Translations under genes and position numbers: made by a program
Shown: positions 35,395 through 44,904 of the stretch, piece after piece
Position numbering within the stretch: the stretch's first letter is position 1
How the letters are laid out: each line of letters begins with the position of its first letter
Assembly (NCBI GenBank): GCA_036501665.1
Contig: DASXZW010000069.1
Coordinates: 1-64,000, forward strand
DNA from: DATAUD01 sp036501665
GTDB lineage: Bacteria; Verrucomicrobiota; Verrucomicrobiia; Limisphaerales; Palsa-1400
DNA: 64,000 nt
Reading direction: 5' to 3'
Notes under the pieces: model-generated
The model's database searches: none
Told to the model about the DNA's origin: nothing
Seen by the model: the letters and a program-made list of their open reading frames with translations, nothing else

Positions 35395-35814
35395 ATGAAT
35401 TATTCGTTTAAAATCCCAAAGAGAACAGTTTTCTTCCTGCTCTCCACCGCTCTCGTCGCAGGCTGTGCTGTTGGACCAGATTATAAAAAGCCAAAAATTG
35501 AGCTCGTGCCCTTCCATAACGCAGGAGAGGCTGCGAATAACGCAACCAATCAACCTGTAAAGCTTGATACGTGGTGGACAGAATTCAATGACCCAGAGTT
35601 GACGAAAATAGAGGAGCAGGCACTTGCTCAGAACTTAGACCTGGCTGCCGCAATGGCGCGTGTTTCGCAAGCGCGCGCCGCAGCCAGCGGAAGCAGCGCC
35701 CAACTGCTCCCGACCTTCGACCTTGACGGCTCCATCACAAAGGAACATCAAAGCCTTCTTGGCCCATTCGGGAGCATTGCAAAAACGGTTCCAACATATA
35801 AGCGGAATACGACT
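35395..35814 (+). pseudogene. Outer membrane factor (NodT type) of pump 2, truncated at residue 140
   Basis: A lipoprotein signal ending VAGC and the AVGPDYKKPKI opening match the NodT family. Homology stops after PTYKRNTT, where an intact OMF (about 470 residues) would continue with the first beta-strand region. The frame then runs through unrelated DNA to 35973 as an Arg-rich tail. About 330 residues are missing. The cut coincides with the start of HNH endonuclease homology, so this is a recombination or deletion joint and not a simple frameshift. Confidence 0.8.
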
Positions 35815-36187
35815 GATTGGCCCGATCCGCGTGCCGACGGTCATTGTCGCGGTGAATTATGCTCGCGTGCCGCGCAAGCGTCCGAAACTGTGCGCGCGTT
35901 CCATCCGCGAGCGCGACGGCAACCGGTGCCAATACACGGGTCGCACCCTCCAGCCCGACGAAGGAAGCCTTGACCACGTCGTTCCGCGTTCGCGCGGCGG
36001 CAAGAACAGTTGGGAAAACCTGGTCTGGTCGAGCAAGGAGGTCAACGCCCATAAAGGCAACCGCCTGCCACACGAGGCCGGCCTGAAGCTCCTGGCCATA
36101 CCGCGCAGGCCAAAGGAACTGCCAGCGACAGCAGCTATCCGCAACGCACACGGTGTCGCAGAATGGAAGCTGTTCCTGCGCGAATGA
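35815..36187 (+). pseudogene. HNH endonuclease, 5'-truncated
   Basis: From about 35816 the frame reads GPIRVPTVIVAVNYARVP, then RERDGNRCQYTG, SLDHVVPRSRGGKNSWEN and RLPHEAGLKLL, the C-terminal two thirds of a common planctomycetal/verrucomicrobial HNH protein of about 190 residues. The HNH core (C..C-type opening, DHVVPRSRGG, N in WEN) is present, but the N-terminal part and start are gone, replaced by the OMF fragment. Upstream in-frame codons belong to OMF sequence read out of frame. It would not be expressed normally. Confidence 0.8.
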
Positions 36188-36196
36188 ACGAATGGT

Positions 36197-36220
36197 AGGG
36201 CGAGCGCAAATGCTCGCTCT
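36197..36220. repeat. Hairpin repeat after the HNH fragment
   Basis: AGGGCGAGC pairs with GCTCGCTCT across GCAAAT (one G-T pair), ten bases after the HNH stop. There is no T run, so it is more likely a dispersed hairpin repeat of the kind seen at 55294 and 63917 than a terminator. Confidence 0.4.
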
Positions 36221-36278
36221 CCTCTGCAAAAAGGAACAAACTTCAACGATCGGAAATTACGGTTTAATGCGGTGATAC

Positions 36279-38117
36279 ATGAACATAGATCCATCAATTA
36301 TTGGCTTTGGTGTAACCAGTGACGACATCCGGGCCTACGATTGGCAGGCGGTTGTGTCTGGTGCATCGTCGCGTGAATGTCAGGTTTACTTTGATGCACT
36401 TGGGAAGCAAGCAATGGCTCTCAAAGATGCCGGTGACGACCGAGGCAACCGCGTCTTTCGGCTGCTCTACGCTGTGGCGTCCTACTGGCCGAATTATTAT
36501 GACAATGCCACCCCTTACCGGCCTTGGAAGGTTTGGAACGGCAAGCGTTCGGCTGTTCCCGAAGACCTAACGGTGGCGGACTTGGCGACTCTCACTGGAA
36601 TTCTCACGGAGATTCGTGATGCGGAATTTCAGGCTCGAGTGGCGGATGTTCTCTGGATTTGTCCACCTAAGAATTACAAAGCTGCCCAGACGGCAGTAGA
36701 TGCCTATATCGAATCTTCCCGTACACTGGAGACCGGTAAATTCTGGTTGCCATCAATTGAACGCCTCCAGAGAGCACGTCAAATCGGCGCGCAAATCGGC
36801 CGGTTACTGGCGTTTCATCAGAAGGCCATTCAAGCTATTGAAGAAACCATCACCCGGCACGAGGCAACCGAAGTTACTTTGCGATGTGCGCGGCTGATGC
36901 ACATGTTGCTGGCAGACGGCGTTGGCGACCCCAAGCGTTATGCACAGTTATCTGAAACGCTTGCGCTTAAAATGGAAGCCATTCCCAACTGGCATTTCGC
37001 TCGAGAGTATTGGCATTTGTACGGCGGCTGGAGCGCGAAGGAGGACAAGCAGGAGGAAACCAGGCACGCGCAGATTAAAATCGCCAATACCTACGTCAAG
37101 CTGGCCGAAAGTTCCACTACCGCTGCTCAACCGTCGTATCTGGGCGCGTCCCATTGGATGGAAAAGGCGGTCCATAGCCTTCGGCAAGCTAAGGCTGACC
37201 CTGTTGAAATCGAAAAGACTCATCAACGACTGTTGAATTTCCAGAAGCGCGGCATGAGCGAAATGGAAACAATTCGGATTCCGTGCGAAGGCTCAGACTT
37301 GGAAGAAAAGCTGGCGGAGTCAGCCAAAGCGGCATCGGAATTGGTTAAAGGTCACGCCTTCGAGGATGCCATTCTACACCTGGCTTATGTGTCTGACCCC
37401 TCTCGCCCTGCAGAATTACGGAAGCGCGTTGAGAACAACGAGGGCGGTGGTGTGTTTACACAGATTTTCGGCGTGAGTACTGTCCGGCCCGATGGACAGA
37501 TTTCAGATACGAGGCCACCCTTGACGGCGGACGATCCAAGAGATCGCGAAGAAGCAGTCGTGAAGGAAATGTACTCACAGGCCCGCACAGTGGACTGGCC
37601 CGCACGGGTGCAATTTCTGATCGAGCCTGCCCGCCAACAGGTTATTTCGGAACACGCGGCCCGGCGGGTTGACCTTCTTTTTCTTGTACAGGACAACCCT
37701 TTCATTCCTATGGGGCGCGAAGGCTTGTTCCTGCGAGGGTTGCACGCCGGTTTGCATGGGGACATCGTGCTGGCACTTCATCTCTTGCTCCCTCAAGTCG
37801 AGAACTCGATCCGCGAAATCCTCACCGCGCACGGCGTCATCACGTCAAAGCTCGAATCAGACGCTACGCAGGACGAGCGCGATTTGGGCTGGATGCTGAC
37901 TCGGCCGGAAATGGCGAAAATCTTCGGCGAGGGAATGGCGTTCGACTTACGCGGACTGCTCGTGGAGCGCTTCGGTCTCAACCTGCGCAACTATGTCGCT
38001 CACGGTCTATTGGCAGAGTCGCAGATGATAACGCCGGGGGCAATTTATGCTTGGTGGTTGGTTCTTCGACTCTGTTGCATCCCTGTGGCTCAATCCAAGA
38101 GCGAGGCATCGGCGTAA
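36279..38117 (+). CDS. DUF4209/DUF7380-type protein with HEPN-like R-x4-H motif
   Basis: The 612-residue cytoplasmic protein is largely helical. The last third matches DUF4209: LHGDIVLALHLLLPQVENSI, then RDLGWMLTRPEMAKIFG and LNLRNYVAHGLL. Arg570 and His575 (R-N-x3-H) have the spacing of the HEPN RNase signature, although whether DUF4209 proteins cut RNA is not established to my knowledge. The N-terminal 200 residues are repeat-like helices. It is a single gene between an HNH fragment and a probable RtcB fragment, in a region of broken genes. HEPN proteins of this size often act in defence. Confidence 0.8.
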   Translation: MNIDPSIIGFGVTSDDIRAYDWQAVVSGASSRECQVYFDALGKQAMALKDAGDDRGNRVFRLLYAVASYWPNYYDNATPYRPWKVWNGKRSAVPEDLTVADLATLTGILTEIRDAEFQARVADVLWICPPKNYKAAQTAVDAYIESSRTLETGKFWLPSIERLQRARQIGAQIGRLLAFHQKAIQAIEETITRHEATEVTLRCARLMHMLLADGVGDPKRYAQLSETLALKMEAIPNWHFAREYWHLYGGWSAKEDKQEETRHAQIKIANTYVKLAESSTTAAQPSYLGASHWMEKAVHSLRQAKADPVEIEKTHQRLLNFQKRGMSEMETIRIPCEGSDLEEKLAESAKAASELVKGHAFEDAILHLAYVSDPSRPAELRKRVENNEGGGVFTQIFGVSTVRPDGQISDTRPPLTADDPRDREEAVVKEMYSQARTVDWPARVQFLIEPARQQVISEHAARRVDLLFLVQDNPFIPMGREGLFLRGLHAGLHGDIVLALHLLLPQVENSIREILTAHGVITSKLESDATQDERDLGWMLTRPEMAKIFGEGMAFDLRGLLVERFGLNLRNYVAHGLLAESQMITPGAIYAWWLVLRLCCIPVAQSKSEASA

Positions 38118-38130
38118 CATTTAATTGGAA

Positions 38131-38290
38131 ATGAATAATAAAGATTTCCTCCGCCTCGGAGTAACAGTGAGTGAAGCAATCTGGCGGGCGACCGATTTTG
38201 TGGCGCAAATACGTTTTGAGCGGCGGCGACAAATCCAGACTCGAAGACGAGGTCAAAGCATCGTTCAGAAACGCGGGGAATACGACAGCT
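38131..38290 (+). pseudogene. Probable RtcB-like RNA ligase, N-terminal fragment with frameshift
   Basis: From ATG 38131 the frame reads MNNKDFLRLGVTVSEAIWRA, then DFVAQ. After a shift near 38207 another frame continues YVLSGGDKSRLEDEVKASF. Together they resemble, from memory, the first 50 residues of some RtcB proteins (LGVPxGEAxRRATDFxxxFxLxGGDKxxLExEV). Nothing of the catalytic domain follows. The fragment is short and the family assignment is uncertain. It starts 14 bp after the DUF4209 stop. Confidence 0.4.
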
Positions 38291-38699
38291 TGCTTGGCCA
38301 ATTCTTGGCCAATTTTTCGGTTTTGAGCAGTTGTATCGGGTCGCGTGGAGTTTCGAACGCGGCCTTGCGATTTGTCCGAAATGCCTGATAATACGAGAGT
38401 TTTGAGACCCGATGCAACTTGACGCTACAACGCAAGACGTAGAGGTGCTGGACTACGGATCAGAAGGTTAATGGTTCAACTCCATTTGGGTGCACCACAT
38501 TTTCTACGACTTAAGCGTCAAAACCAATTTTCAAAATCTCTCGGTAGTCCCAAAAGTAGTCCAGACATCACATTTGTTTTACGGGAGGATACAGCCTTAA
38601 CATTGGCTTGAATGATTTCATTGGGTGCGACAATGTTGCCGATGAGACATGCCTCTGCGGCTTATTGATGCTGCAAAAAATGTAAATGGAAATTCATCC
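38291..38699. other. Intergenic stretch with a tRNA fragment and a short direct repeat
   Basis: No intact gene is visible. It contains the tRNA-Arg 3' fragment (38451-38497) and two copies of GTAGTCC (38544-38550 and 38556-38562), spaced 12 bp, which could be arm-type sites of an integrase. No integrase gene remains in this window. Confidence 0.5.
38451..38497 (+). pseudogene. 3' half of tRNA-Arg(ACG), likely attachment-site remnant
   Basis: GACTACGGATCAGAAGGTT is the anticodon loop, 3' stem and variable loop of bacterial tRNA-Arg(ACG). It is followed by a perfect T arm (AATGG-TTCAACT-CCATT), TGGGTGC, A and CCA. Upstream sequence does not form a matching 5' acceptor (GCACCCA expected) or D arm. 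Tyrosine integrases use exactly this segment, from anticodon loop to CCA, as att core, so this is probably an att scar. Confidence 0.6.
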
Positions 38700-40193
38700 A
38701 TGCGGTTGAACACAACAAGTTTCCGGTGGATGCGCCGCCCAGCAAAGGCCTGGCTTTGTTCCGCTGGTTGCCTGTTTGTTCTATTTCAACAATCGCTTAG
38801 CGGGCAGGATACCGCGCCTCCTGCGCCAAACAAACCTTGGTCGCCACCTGCGTTGGGCGATTACGAGCGGGAGCTGTCGCAAATCGGGCGAAACAACCCT
38901 AACGCTGTCCCCACGGACCCGGGAAAAATCTACGATTTGCCGGAGCTCATTGACATCGCCGAAAGCAGCCATCCCGAAACGCGAGTCGCGTGGGAGCAGG
39001 CGCGCGCCCAAGCCAGGGCTGTGGGGTTAAGCAAAAGCGCCTACTATCCCTATTTGGCTGCAGCGGCCAGCGAGAATTTTGCCCATTCATTGACCGCTAT
39101 CGACTCGGTCTTTGTGGCGGACGCATTCGAGGAAAATGTCGGGTTAAACCTGCATTGGCTTCTTCTGGATTTTGGAGGACGAAAAGCCGCAGTTGCCCAA
39201 GCCAGGCAAAAGCTGATGGGCACCAACATAAATTTTAATGCCGCTCATCAAAAAATTGTCTTTTCCGTCACTCAAAATTTTTACACCTACAACACCTCGC
39301 GACAGCAGGTTGAAGCCGCGCAAAGCACATTGAAGGCGGCCCAAATCGTCGCCGATTCTGCCAAAGCTCGTTTGGAAAATGGCCTGGGGACAACGCAAGA
39401 CGCGCTGCAGGCCAAACAGGAATTAGCCCAGGCCGATTACAACCTTGAAGCGGCTCAGGGAACGCTCAACGACGCCCAAGTGGCCCTGATGGATTCGTTG
39501 GGAATCTTTCCCGACACGCAACTTCGCATTGCGACAATCCCGGAAAGGCCAGTGGAGAATGATCTGCACGAGACGTTGGATAATTTGATTAACCGCGCGC
39601 TATCGCAACGGACCGATCTGCTCGGCAAACTGGCTGGCGTCAAAGCAAGTCAGTCTGCGGTGCGCGGGGCGCGAGCGGCCTATTACCCCAAGCTTTCTCT
39701 GGAAGCAGGCGCCGGTTGGTCAAAGTTGGACATCAGCGCGTTCGACTCGCCTTATTTCGGAAACAGCAAACCGGTTTACGGCGCGGGCCTCGCGATAGAA
39801 TTGCCAATCTTTGATGGGTTCGCGCGGCGAGACAATCTGCGCATTACGGAAGCGCAACTTCGAGCTGCCGAGAGTGATCTCACCGATAGCCGCGACCACG
39901 CCGCCGAAGAGGTGATAAAGGCTTACAATAATCTAAAAACTGCATTGCGAAAACAGGACGCGGCGGAAGTTTTGCTCTCGGCAGCTCAAACGGCGTTCGA
40001 CGCTACTTTGGAATCTTATAAGAATGGATTGGGAACCTACGTTAATGTGGAGGTTGCGCAGCGCAATCTTGCCGCCGCCCAGACCACCGTGGTGAGCGCG
40101 CGCTCTTCAGTTTATACGAGCAAGGTTACTCTGACCTTAAGCGTTGGGGACCTGGCAAAACCAGCGCCACCTCCAGCAGCCATCAAACACTAA
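38700..40193 (+). CDS. TolC-family outer membrane factor (MdtP-like)
   Basis: The 497-residue protein has a cleavable signal peptide with a hydrophobic core CLFVLFQQSL and cleavage near SGQDT. Two OEP repeats follow, with the usual hairpin words QARAQARAVG, QVEAAQSTLKAAQ and VEVAQRNLAAAQT. I chose ATG 38700, since the longer frame from GTG 38649 would put 17 polar residues before the signal. It is followed by YtcA, HlyD and FUSC genes in a run with a 1-base overlap, so it is the outer component of that exporter. Confidence 0.9.
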   Translation: MRLNTTSFRWMRRPAKAWLCSAGCLFVLFQQSLSGQDTAPPAPNKPWSPPALGDYERELSQIGRNNPNAVPTDPGKIYDLPELIDIAESSHPETRVAWEQARAQARAVGLSKSAYYPYLAAAASENFAHSLTAIDSVFVADAFEENVGLNLHWLLLDFGGRKAAVAQARQKLMGTNINFNAAHQKIVFSVTQNFYTYNTSRQQVEAAQSTLKAAQIVADSAKARLENGLGTTQDALQAKQELAQADYNLEAAQGTLNDAQVALMDSLGIFPDTQLRIATIPERPVENDLHETLDNLINRALSQRTDLLGKLAGVKASQSAVRGARAAYYPKLSLEAGAGWSKLDISAFDSPYFGNSKPVYGAGLAIELPIFDGFARRDNLRITEAQLRAAESDLTDSRDHAAEEVIKAYNNLKTALRKQDAAEVLLSAAQTAFDATLESYKNGLGTYVNVEVAQRNLAAAQTTVVSARSSVYTSKVTLTLSVGDLAKPAPPPAAIKH

Positions 40194-40468
40194 TGAAGCC
40201 GACAAGAACATTCTTCATTTGCCTGCCAATGGCGCTGATGATAAGCGGTTGCTCGGCCAATGATCATTCGCCCACGATTGACATCCTTGGCTCATATTTT
40301 CCGGCGTGGATCGTATGTTTTGTGCTGGGGCTCGCACTCACTTTGATTGCGCGCCAGATTCTGATCGGATTAAAGATCAATACCCACCTCTATCCGGCGC
40401 CATTGGTCTATATTTCCATATTGGTCTTATTCACTTTGGCTCTGTGGCTGTCGTTTTTTAGGAATTAA
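40193..40468 (+). CDS. YtcA-family small lipoprotein
   Basis: The 91-residue protein has a signal ending ISGC (lipobox) and two further membrane segments (WIVCFVLGLALTLIARQILI and LVYISILVLFTLALWLSFF). Short YtcA-type proteins are found next to MdtNOP-like exporters. ATG overlaps the preceding stop by one base, and the HlyD gene begins 5 bp after its stop. Confidence 0.85.
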   Translation: MKPTRTFFICLPMALMISGCSANDHSPTIDILGSYFPAWIVCFVLGLALTLIARQILIGLKINTHLYPAPLVYISILVLFTLALWLSFFRN

Positions 40469-40472
40469 GCCT

Positions 40473-41564
40473 ATGCCTGATTCAATTCCTGCAACTGATC
40501 CGAGCAGTTCCACCGGCGCTAATGACGCAAAGCCGTCAACGCACGAAACCGAATGGCGCAAGATCGCTGGGCGCATTCTTGGCATTCTCCTTATCCTGGC
40601 GGCGTGCGTGCTGACGCTTTTTGTTTGGGATATTATTGAGCATCACCCTCGCACGGATGATGCGATCGCGGAAGCAAACGTCATTGGGGTCGCGCCGCGT
40701 GTCAGCGGGCCAATCATCAAATTGAATGTGCAAGACAACCAGGAGGTCAAGGAAGGCGACGTCCTTTTCGAAATAGACCCTGCAGATTACCAGCAACAAG
40801 TTGATAAGGCCAAATCCGCGCTTGCCTCCCTCGATCAGGAAATCGAAGTCGCCCGTTCGCAGGACGAAAATTTGAAATACCAGATCAAAGCGTCCGAAGC
40901 AGGGATTGACCAGGCGAAGGCGCAGGAAAAGCAGGCCAAGGATACGCTCAAAAGAATTCAGCCGCTGTTGCCCAAAGGTTTTGCCACCGCCGATGACGTT
41001 GATCGGGCGGAAACTGCGGTAAAAGTTGCCGCCGCGTCACTAGCCACGGAAGAACAACGATTGAACCAGGCCAAAACAACATTAAGCACATTGGCGACTC
41101 TTCAGGCGGAACGTCCGGGCGCCGCGGCGGCCCTGAATCTGGCCCAACTCAATCTCTCGTATTGTAAAATCACCGCGCCCTTTCCCGGCAAGGTCATCAA
41201 TCTTAATTTGTCGGTCGGCGCTTATGCGAGCGAGCGCGTTCCGGTTTTTTCATTGCTGGATTTGCGACATTGGTATGTCATCGCAAATTATCGGGAGGGA
41301 GAACTTCGACATATCACCAATGGATCCATTGTGGACGTTTATCTGATGTCGGCGCCGCAACGGCATTTCAATGGGAAAGTCCAGGGCATTGGCTGGGCCG
41401 TGCAATCGGTTGACGAAATCAATATCAACGCGGGCGTTCCCCAGGTGCCGCGGGAACTCAATTGGGTGCATATCGCTCAACGGTTTCCTGTTCGCATTGA
41501 AGTTGAAAATGCCGACCCTGAATTGTTTCGGATTGGAGCTTCGGCTGTAGCGGTCGTCAAATGA
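40473..41564 (+). CDS. HlyD-family adaptor (MdtN/EmrA-like)
   Basis: The 363-residue protein has an N-terminal membrane anchor (ILGILLILAACVLTLFVWDI, about 33-52), HHPRTDDAIAEANVIGVAPR and a biotinyl-lipoyl-like half VQDNQEVKEGDVLFEIDPAD. A long coiled coil (about 110-200) and ITAPFPGKVINL follow. This is the EmrA/MdtN layout. Together with the FUSC protein it forms an exporter for aromatic or cationic compounds, discharging through the OMF upstream. Confidence 0.9.
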   Translation: MPDSIPATDPSSSTGANDAKPSTHETEWRKIAGRILGILLILAACVLTLFVWDIIEHHPRTDDAIAEANVIGVAPRVSGPIIKLNVQDNQEVKEGDVLFEIDPADYQQQVDKAKSALASLDQEIEVARSQDENLKYQIKASEAGIDQAKAQEKQAKDTLKRIQPLLPKGFATADDVDRAETAVKVAAASLATEEQRLNQAKTTLSTLATLQAERPGAAAALNLAQLNLSYCKITAPFPGKVINLNLSVGAYASERVPVFSLLDLRHWYVIANYREGELRHITNGSIVDVYLMSAPQRHFNGKVQGIGWAVQSVDEININAGVPQVPRELNWVHIAQRFPVRIEVENADPELFRIGASAVAVVK

Positions 41565-41583
41565 GTCTTATTGCCGAGACAGC

Positions 41584-43638
41584 ATGAGCAATCTTCGTCC
41601 CGCATGGTTTATTTGGCTTCAACGTGAATTGGCGCCATTTCCGGGACGGAAACCGATGACGATAAGGTTGGTAGTCACGGTAGCCATCGTGACGGTGGTT
41701 TCCATGGCGTTGCAGGTTCCACAAGCGGCGTTCTCAGCTTTCTTTTGTTTTTTTGTCACCAAAGAGAACCGCGTCCTCACACTGTTTACGGGCGTCCTGA
41801 TGATTATCGGCGTAACCATCGCCCTGATCATTAATCTTTTGCTTTACACATGGACATTTGATTACCCGGAAGTGCGAATACCGGTCATCGCGTGTTTGGT
41901 TTTTTGCGCAATGTTTTTAGCGCGGACTTTCGTGATAGGCCCGCTGGGATTTGCGGTGGGATTTTTTAGCGCCTTGATGATAACAATCGGCGAAGCTGCA
42001 CGGAACACCGATATCCTTATCCGCACCGAACTATGGTTGTGGGTCGCCATTGTTTATCCGATTGCCCTGACTGTTTTCATCAATCAATTGCTGCTTCCGG
42101 CTGATCCGTGGACTGCTTTGGTCCGTGGCCTCGGACAGCGTCTGGATGCGGCCGAAACGGCTTTGAATCGCGTCGTCAAAGAAGGTTCGGCTGGCGGCCA
42201 AACCAACCAGGCGCTGTTGAACCTGGCAACCAGAGGCAGCGCGCAGATGTTTGGGCTTCTCCATTTCGCGGAAATGAAGGATTCCTCGTTGAAGACCCGG
42301 CATCCATTCCTTGTGGAAACGATCTCCGCAGCGTCACATCTTGTTAATGCGGCGGCATCGTTGGAATTCAGGGATCCGCAACCACTTTCGGCCGATGACA
42401 TTCTTCGAGCCAAAACATTACTGGCCGAGATCCAACATCTCAGAGTTGCGTTGCCGGAGAAGGAGAGAACCTTGTCTTCACGGAAGGTCCCGCTCGAACG
42501 CCCGATGCTTCCGCAATTGCGCGAACTCGCGTTCGCCATCGAATCATTTCGTGATACGATGATCGCCGGCCATTCGGACTATTCATCGACCAACCCGGAA
42601 AAAGAGAAGAAGCCCCTTTTCAACCCTGACGCCTTTACCAATCCGGCTCATGTGCGGTTCGCGTTGAAGGTTACCTTCGCCGCAATGACCTGTTACGTTT
42701 TGTATAGTGCTCTTCATTGGCCGGGCATCAGCACTTCGTTTATCACCTGTGCTTTTATTGCGCTCGGAAATACCGGGGCGACAATTTACAAGAGTTGGTT
42801 GCGCTTTTTTGGATGTTTGGCCGGCGGACTTGCCGGTTATCTGGCCATCTTCTTTCTTCTTCCACACATGGTCAGCATCACTTCACTGGTCCTGCTTGTA
42901 ATGGCTGGATCGGCTATCGCGGGTTGGATCGCGAGCGGCACGGAACGAATCTCTTATGCCGGGTTGCAATTTGCGTTCGCATTTTACTTGAGCATTTTTC
43001 AAGGTTTTGAGCCGCAAGTGAATTTGACGACGATTCGCGATCGGGTCGCAGGCATTCTGCTTGGAACTTTTGTGTCGGCGATCATGTTCCATTATGTCTG
43101 GCCGGAGCACGCCGCCGACCAGTTGAAGGCCACCCTCGTCCGAGTGCTGCGCACGGTTTCTCAACTGGTGCGCCTTCCGGAAGCCGGTTTGAACATGGAA
43201 ACAAACGCCAAAAAGACGAAGTCGTTGCATGAGGCACTTTCCCGGGACCTGGACGGTGTGATGGTTCTCGCCGAACAAGCCGCCATCGAGGATATCACGT
43301 TTGATAATCCTAAAAACTTTTCATCCCGCCGGACTGAACATATCACTTCACACGTCCAAGCCCTTGGCCTGATTGCCACGGCATTGCTAAGGCGGACGAA
43401 AATTGAGGAATGGCAACTTTTAAATCGGGAGATGCAAGCATTAGAGTGCGAATTACGACGGGCAGTCGCCGATTATTTGCAACGCATGGCGCTTTCTGTC
43501 GAAACCGGCCAGCCGTCGCCGTCCGGCAGTCTGGAACCTTCCTTCGCCAAATGGAATTTTACGACAACAGAAATCGTCGAAAATGATCGCCCGCGCCTGG
43601 TGCGACGCCTTGTGAATCAGGTTCAAGGCCTTACTTAA
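41584..43638 (+). CDS. FUSC-family transporter (MdtO/AaeB-like)
   Basis: The 684-residue inner-membrane protein has two sets of membrane segments (about 25-170 and 360-500), each followed by a cytoplasmic helical domain, the fusaric-acid-resistance layout. It follows the adaptor by 19 bp. The order OMF, YtcA, HlyD, FUSC is the mdtNOP/ytcA set rearranged with the OMF first. The start ATG 41584 has GAGACAGC upstream, a weak ribosome site. Confidence 0.9.
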   Translation: MSNLRPAWFIWLQRELAPFPGRKPMTIRLVVTVAIVTVVSMALQVPQAAFSAFFCFFVTKENRVLTLFTGVLMIIGVTIALIINLLLYTWTFDYPEVRIPVIACLVFCAMFLARTFVIGPLGFAVGFFSALMITIGEAARNTDILIRTELWLWVAIVYPIALTVFINQLLLPADPWTALVRGLGQRLDAAETALNRVVKEGSAGGQTNQALLNLATRGSAQMFGLLHFAEMKDSSLKTRHPFLVETISAASHLVNAAASLEFRDPQPLSADDILRAKTLLAEIQHLRVALPEKERTLSSRKVPLERPMLPQLRELAFAIESFRDTMIAGHSDYSSTNPEKEKKPLFNPDAFTNPAHVRFALKVTFAAMTCYVLYSALHWPGISTSFITCAFIALGNTGATIYKSWLRFFGCLAGGLAGYLAIFFLLPHMVSITSLVLLVMAGSAIAGWIASGTERISYAGLQFAFAFYLSIFQGFEPQVNLTTIRDRVAGILLGTFVSAIMFHYVWPEHAADQLKATLVRVLRTVSQLVRLPEAGLNMETNAKKTKSLHEALSRDLDGVMVLAEQAAIEDITFDNPKNFSSRRTEHITSHVQALGLIATALLRRTKIEEWQLLNREMQALECELRRAVADYLQRMALSVETGQPSPSGSLEPSFAKWNFTTTEIVENDRPRLVRRLVNQVQGLT

Positions 43639-43840
43639 ATCAACGGGAAAAATCCAAAGCAATCCTACGGACAACAAGTTTCCGTGGAGCAATGTGTTGC
43701 GTCGTAGTCTCTGTGTTAGCCTTTCTGACTGGAAATCTCGCTTGTATGTGTGTGGGCCGAAATTGTGAGGCGAAAGTCGTGAATTATGATTTTTGAAGCC
43801 CCAAAAGTTAATTTCCTTTCGGTAATATAGGGAAAAAATT

Positions 43841-44788
43841 ATGTCCCAAGAAACCATTCTCGTGACCGGCGCCGCAGGCGGAGTCGGCTCAACCGCGCAA
43901 ACGGCCATCGCGATCCTGCTTGAACAAGGCCATCGCGTGCGCGCCATGGTGCGGAAGCTGGACGCCCGGGCAGACGAGCTGCGTGACATGGGAGCCAAAA
44001 TCGTGGTTGTCGACATGCTCGACATCATATCTGTGCGCGCAGCCATGCAAGGCTGCTCAAGGGTGTATTTCACAATGTCGATCTCGCCGAGCTATCTGGA
44101 AGCAGCCGTCAATGTTGCGGTTGCAGCCAAAAGTCTGGGCGTGAAGGCTTTCGTCAGTCTGTCACAGATGACAGTGTCGCAAATGAGTGAGACAGAAACC
44201 ACAAGTAGTCCGCAACAGAAACAGCACTGGCTCGCAGAGCAGATACTACGCTGGTCCGGTCTCCCGGTGGTTTATCTGCGTCCCACCGCTTTCTTTGACG
44301 GCATGTTCCTGGTGCAAGGCATCAAGGGCATCCGCGACGACAATGTCATCCGCCTGCCATTCGCGGACGGCAAAACCGCGCTAATCGCAGGCGCCGACGT
44401 CGGGGCTGCTGCCGCTGCTGTGTTGGCCAACCCGGAACGTCATATTGGCAAGATTTACGATCTGACTGGTCCTCAGTCGCTGACGATGACCGAATATGCG
44501 CAAGAGTTCAGCAGCGCTCTGGGGCGCACCATAAAATATGTGGATGTGCCGCCACAAATCTGGGAAGCCAAGCTCCAGGAGGCTCACCTGCCGCCGCATT
44601 TGATCGCGCATTTGAACACCATGGGCCAACTGCATCGCGACAACCGATACGACCGCATGACAGACTCCTTTCAGAAGTTGGTTGGCCGTGCGCCAATTTC
44701 GGCTGCCGAATTTGCACGCCGCCATGCGGATGTGTTCACGCCTCAAAGCGAACGTTCGAAGGTAACAACAGGAGGAGCGCGCAAATGA
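43841..44788 (+). CDS. NmrA-like NAD(P)-binding protein
   Basis: The 315-residue protein starts ETILVTGAAGGVGSTAQTA, a Rossmann GxxGxxG. It lacks the YxxxK active site of SDR enzymes, as expected for NmrA/HSCARG-like NAD(P) sensors or atypical reductases. LRPTAFFDGMF and IYDLTGPQSLTMTEYAQ are typical late segments. It stands alone after the FUSC operon with a 200-bp leader in which I see no clear promoter. Confidence 0.88.
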   Translation: MSQETILVTGAAGGVGSTAQTAIAILLEQGHRVRAMVRKLDARADELRDMGAKIVVVDMLDIISVRAAMQGCSRVYFTMSISPSYLEAAVNVAVAAKSLGVKAFVSLSQMTVSQMSETETTSSPQQKQHWLAEQILRWSGLPVVYLRPTAFFDGMFLVQGIKGIRDDNVIRLPFADGKTALIAGADVGAAAAAVLANPERHIGKIYDLTGPQSLTMTEYAQEFSSALGRTIKYVDVPPQIWEAKLQEAHLPPHLIAHLNTMGQLHRDNRYDRMTDSFQKLVGRAPISAAEFARRHADVFTPQSERSKVTTGGARK

Positions 44789-44904
44789 AGGTTCCTTTAA
44801 TCAGATCGGCTCGGGTGTGAACCAACTCGACCCGACAGCGTATTTGGGAGCAAATTCGAACAAAGATCTTTGATCATATTTCGTTCCAGCATTGGTCGCA
44901 GACG

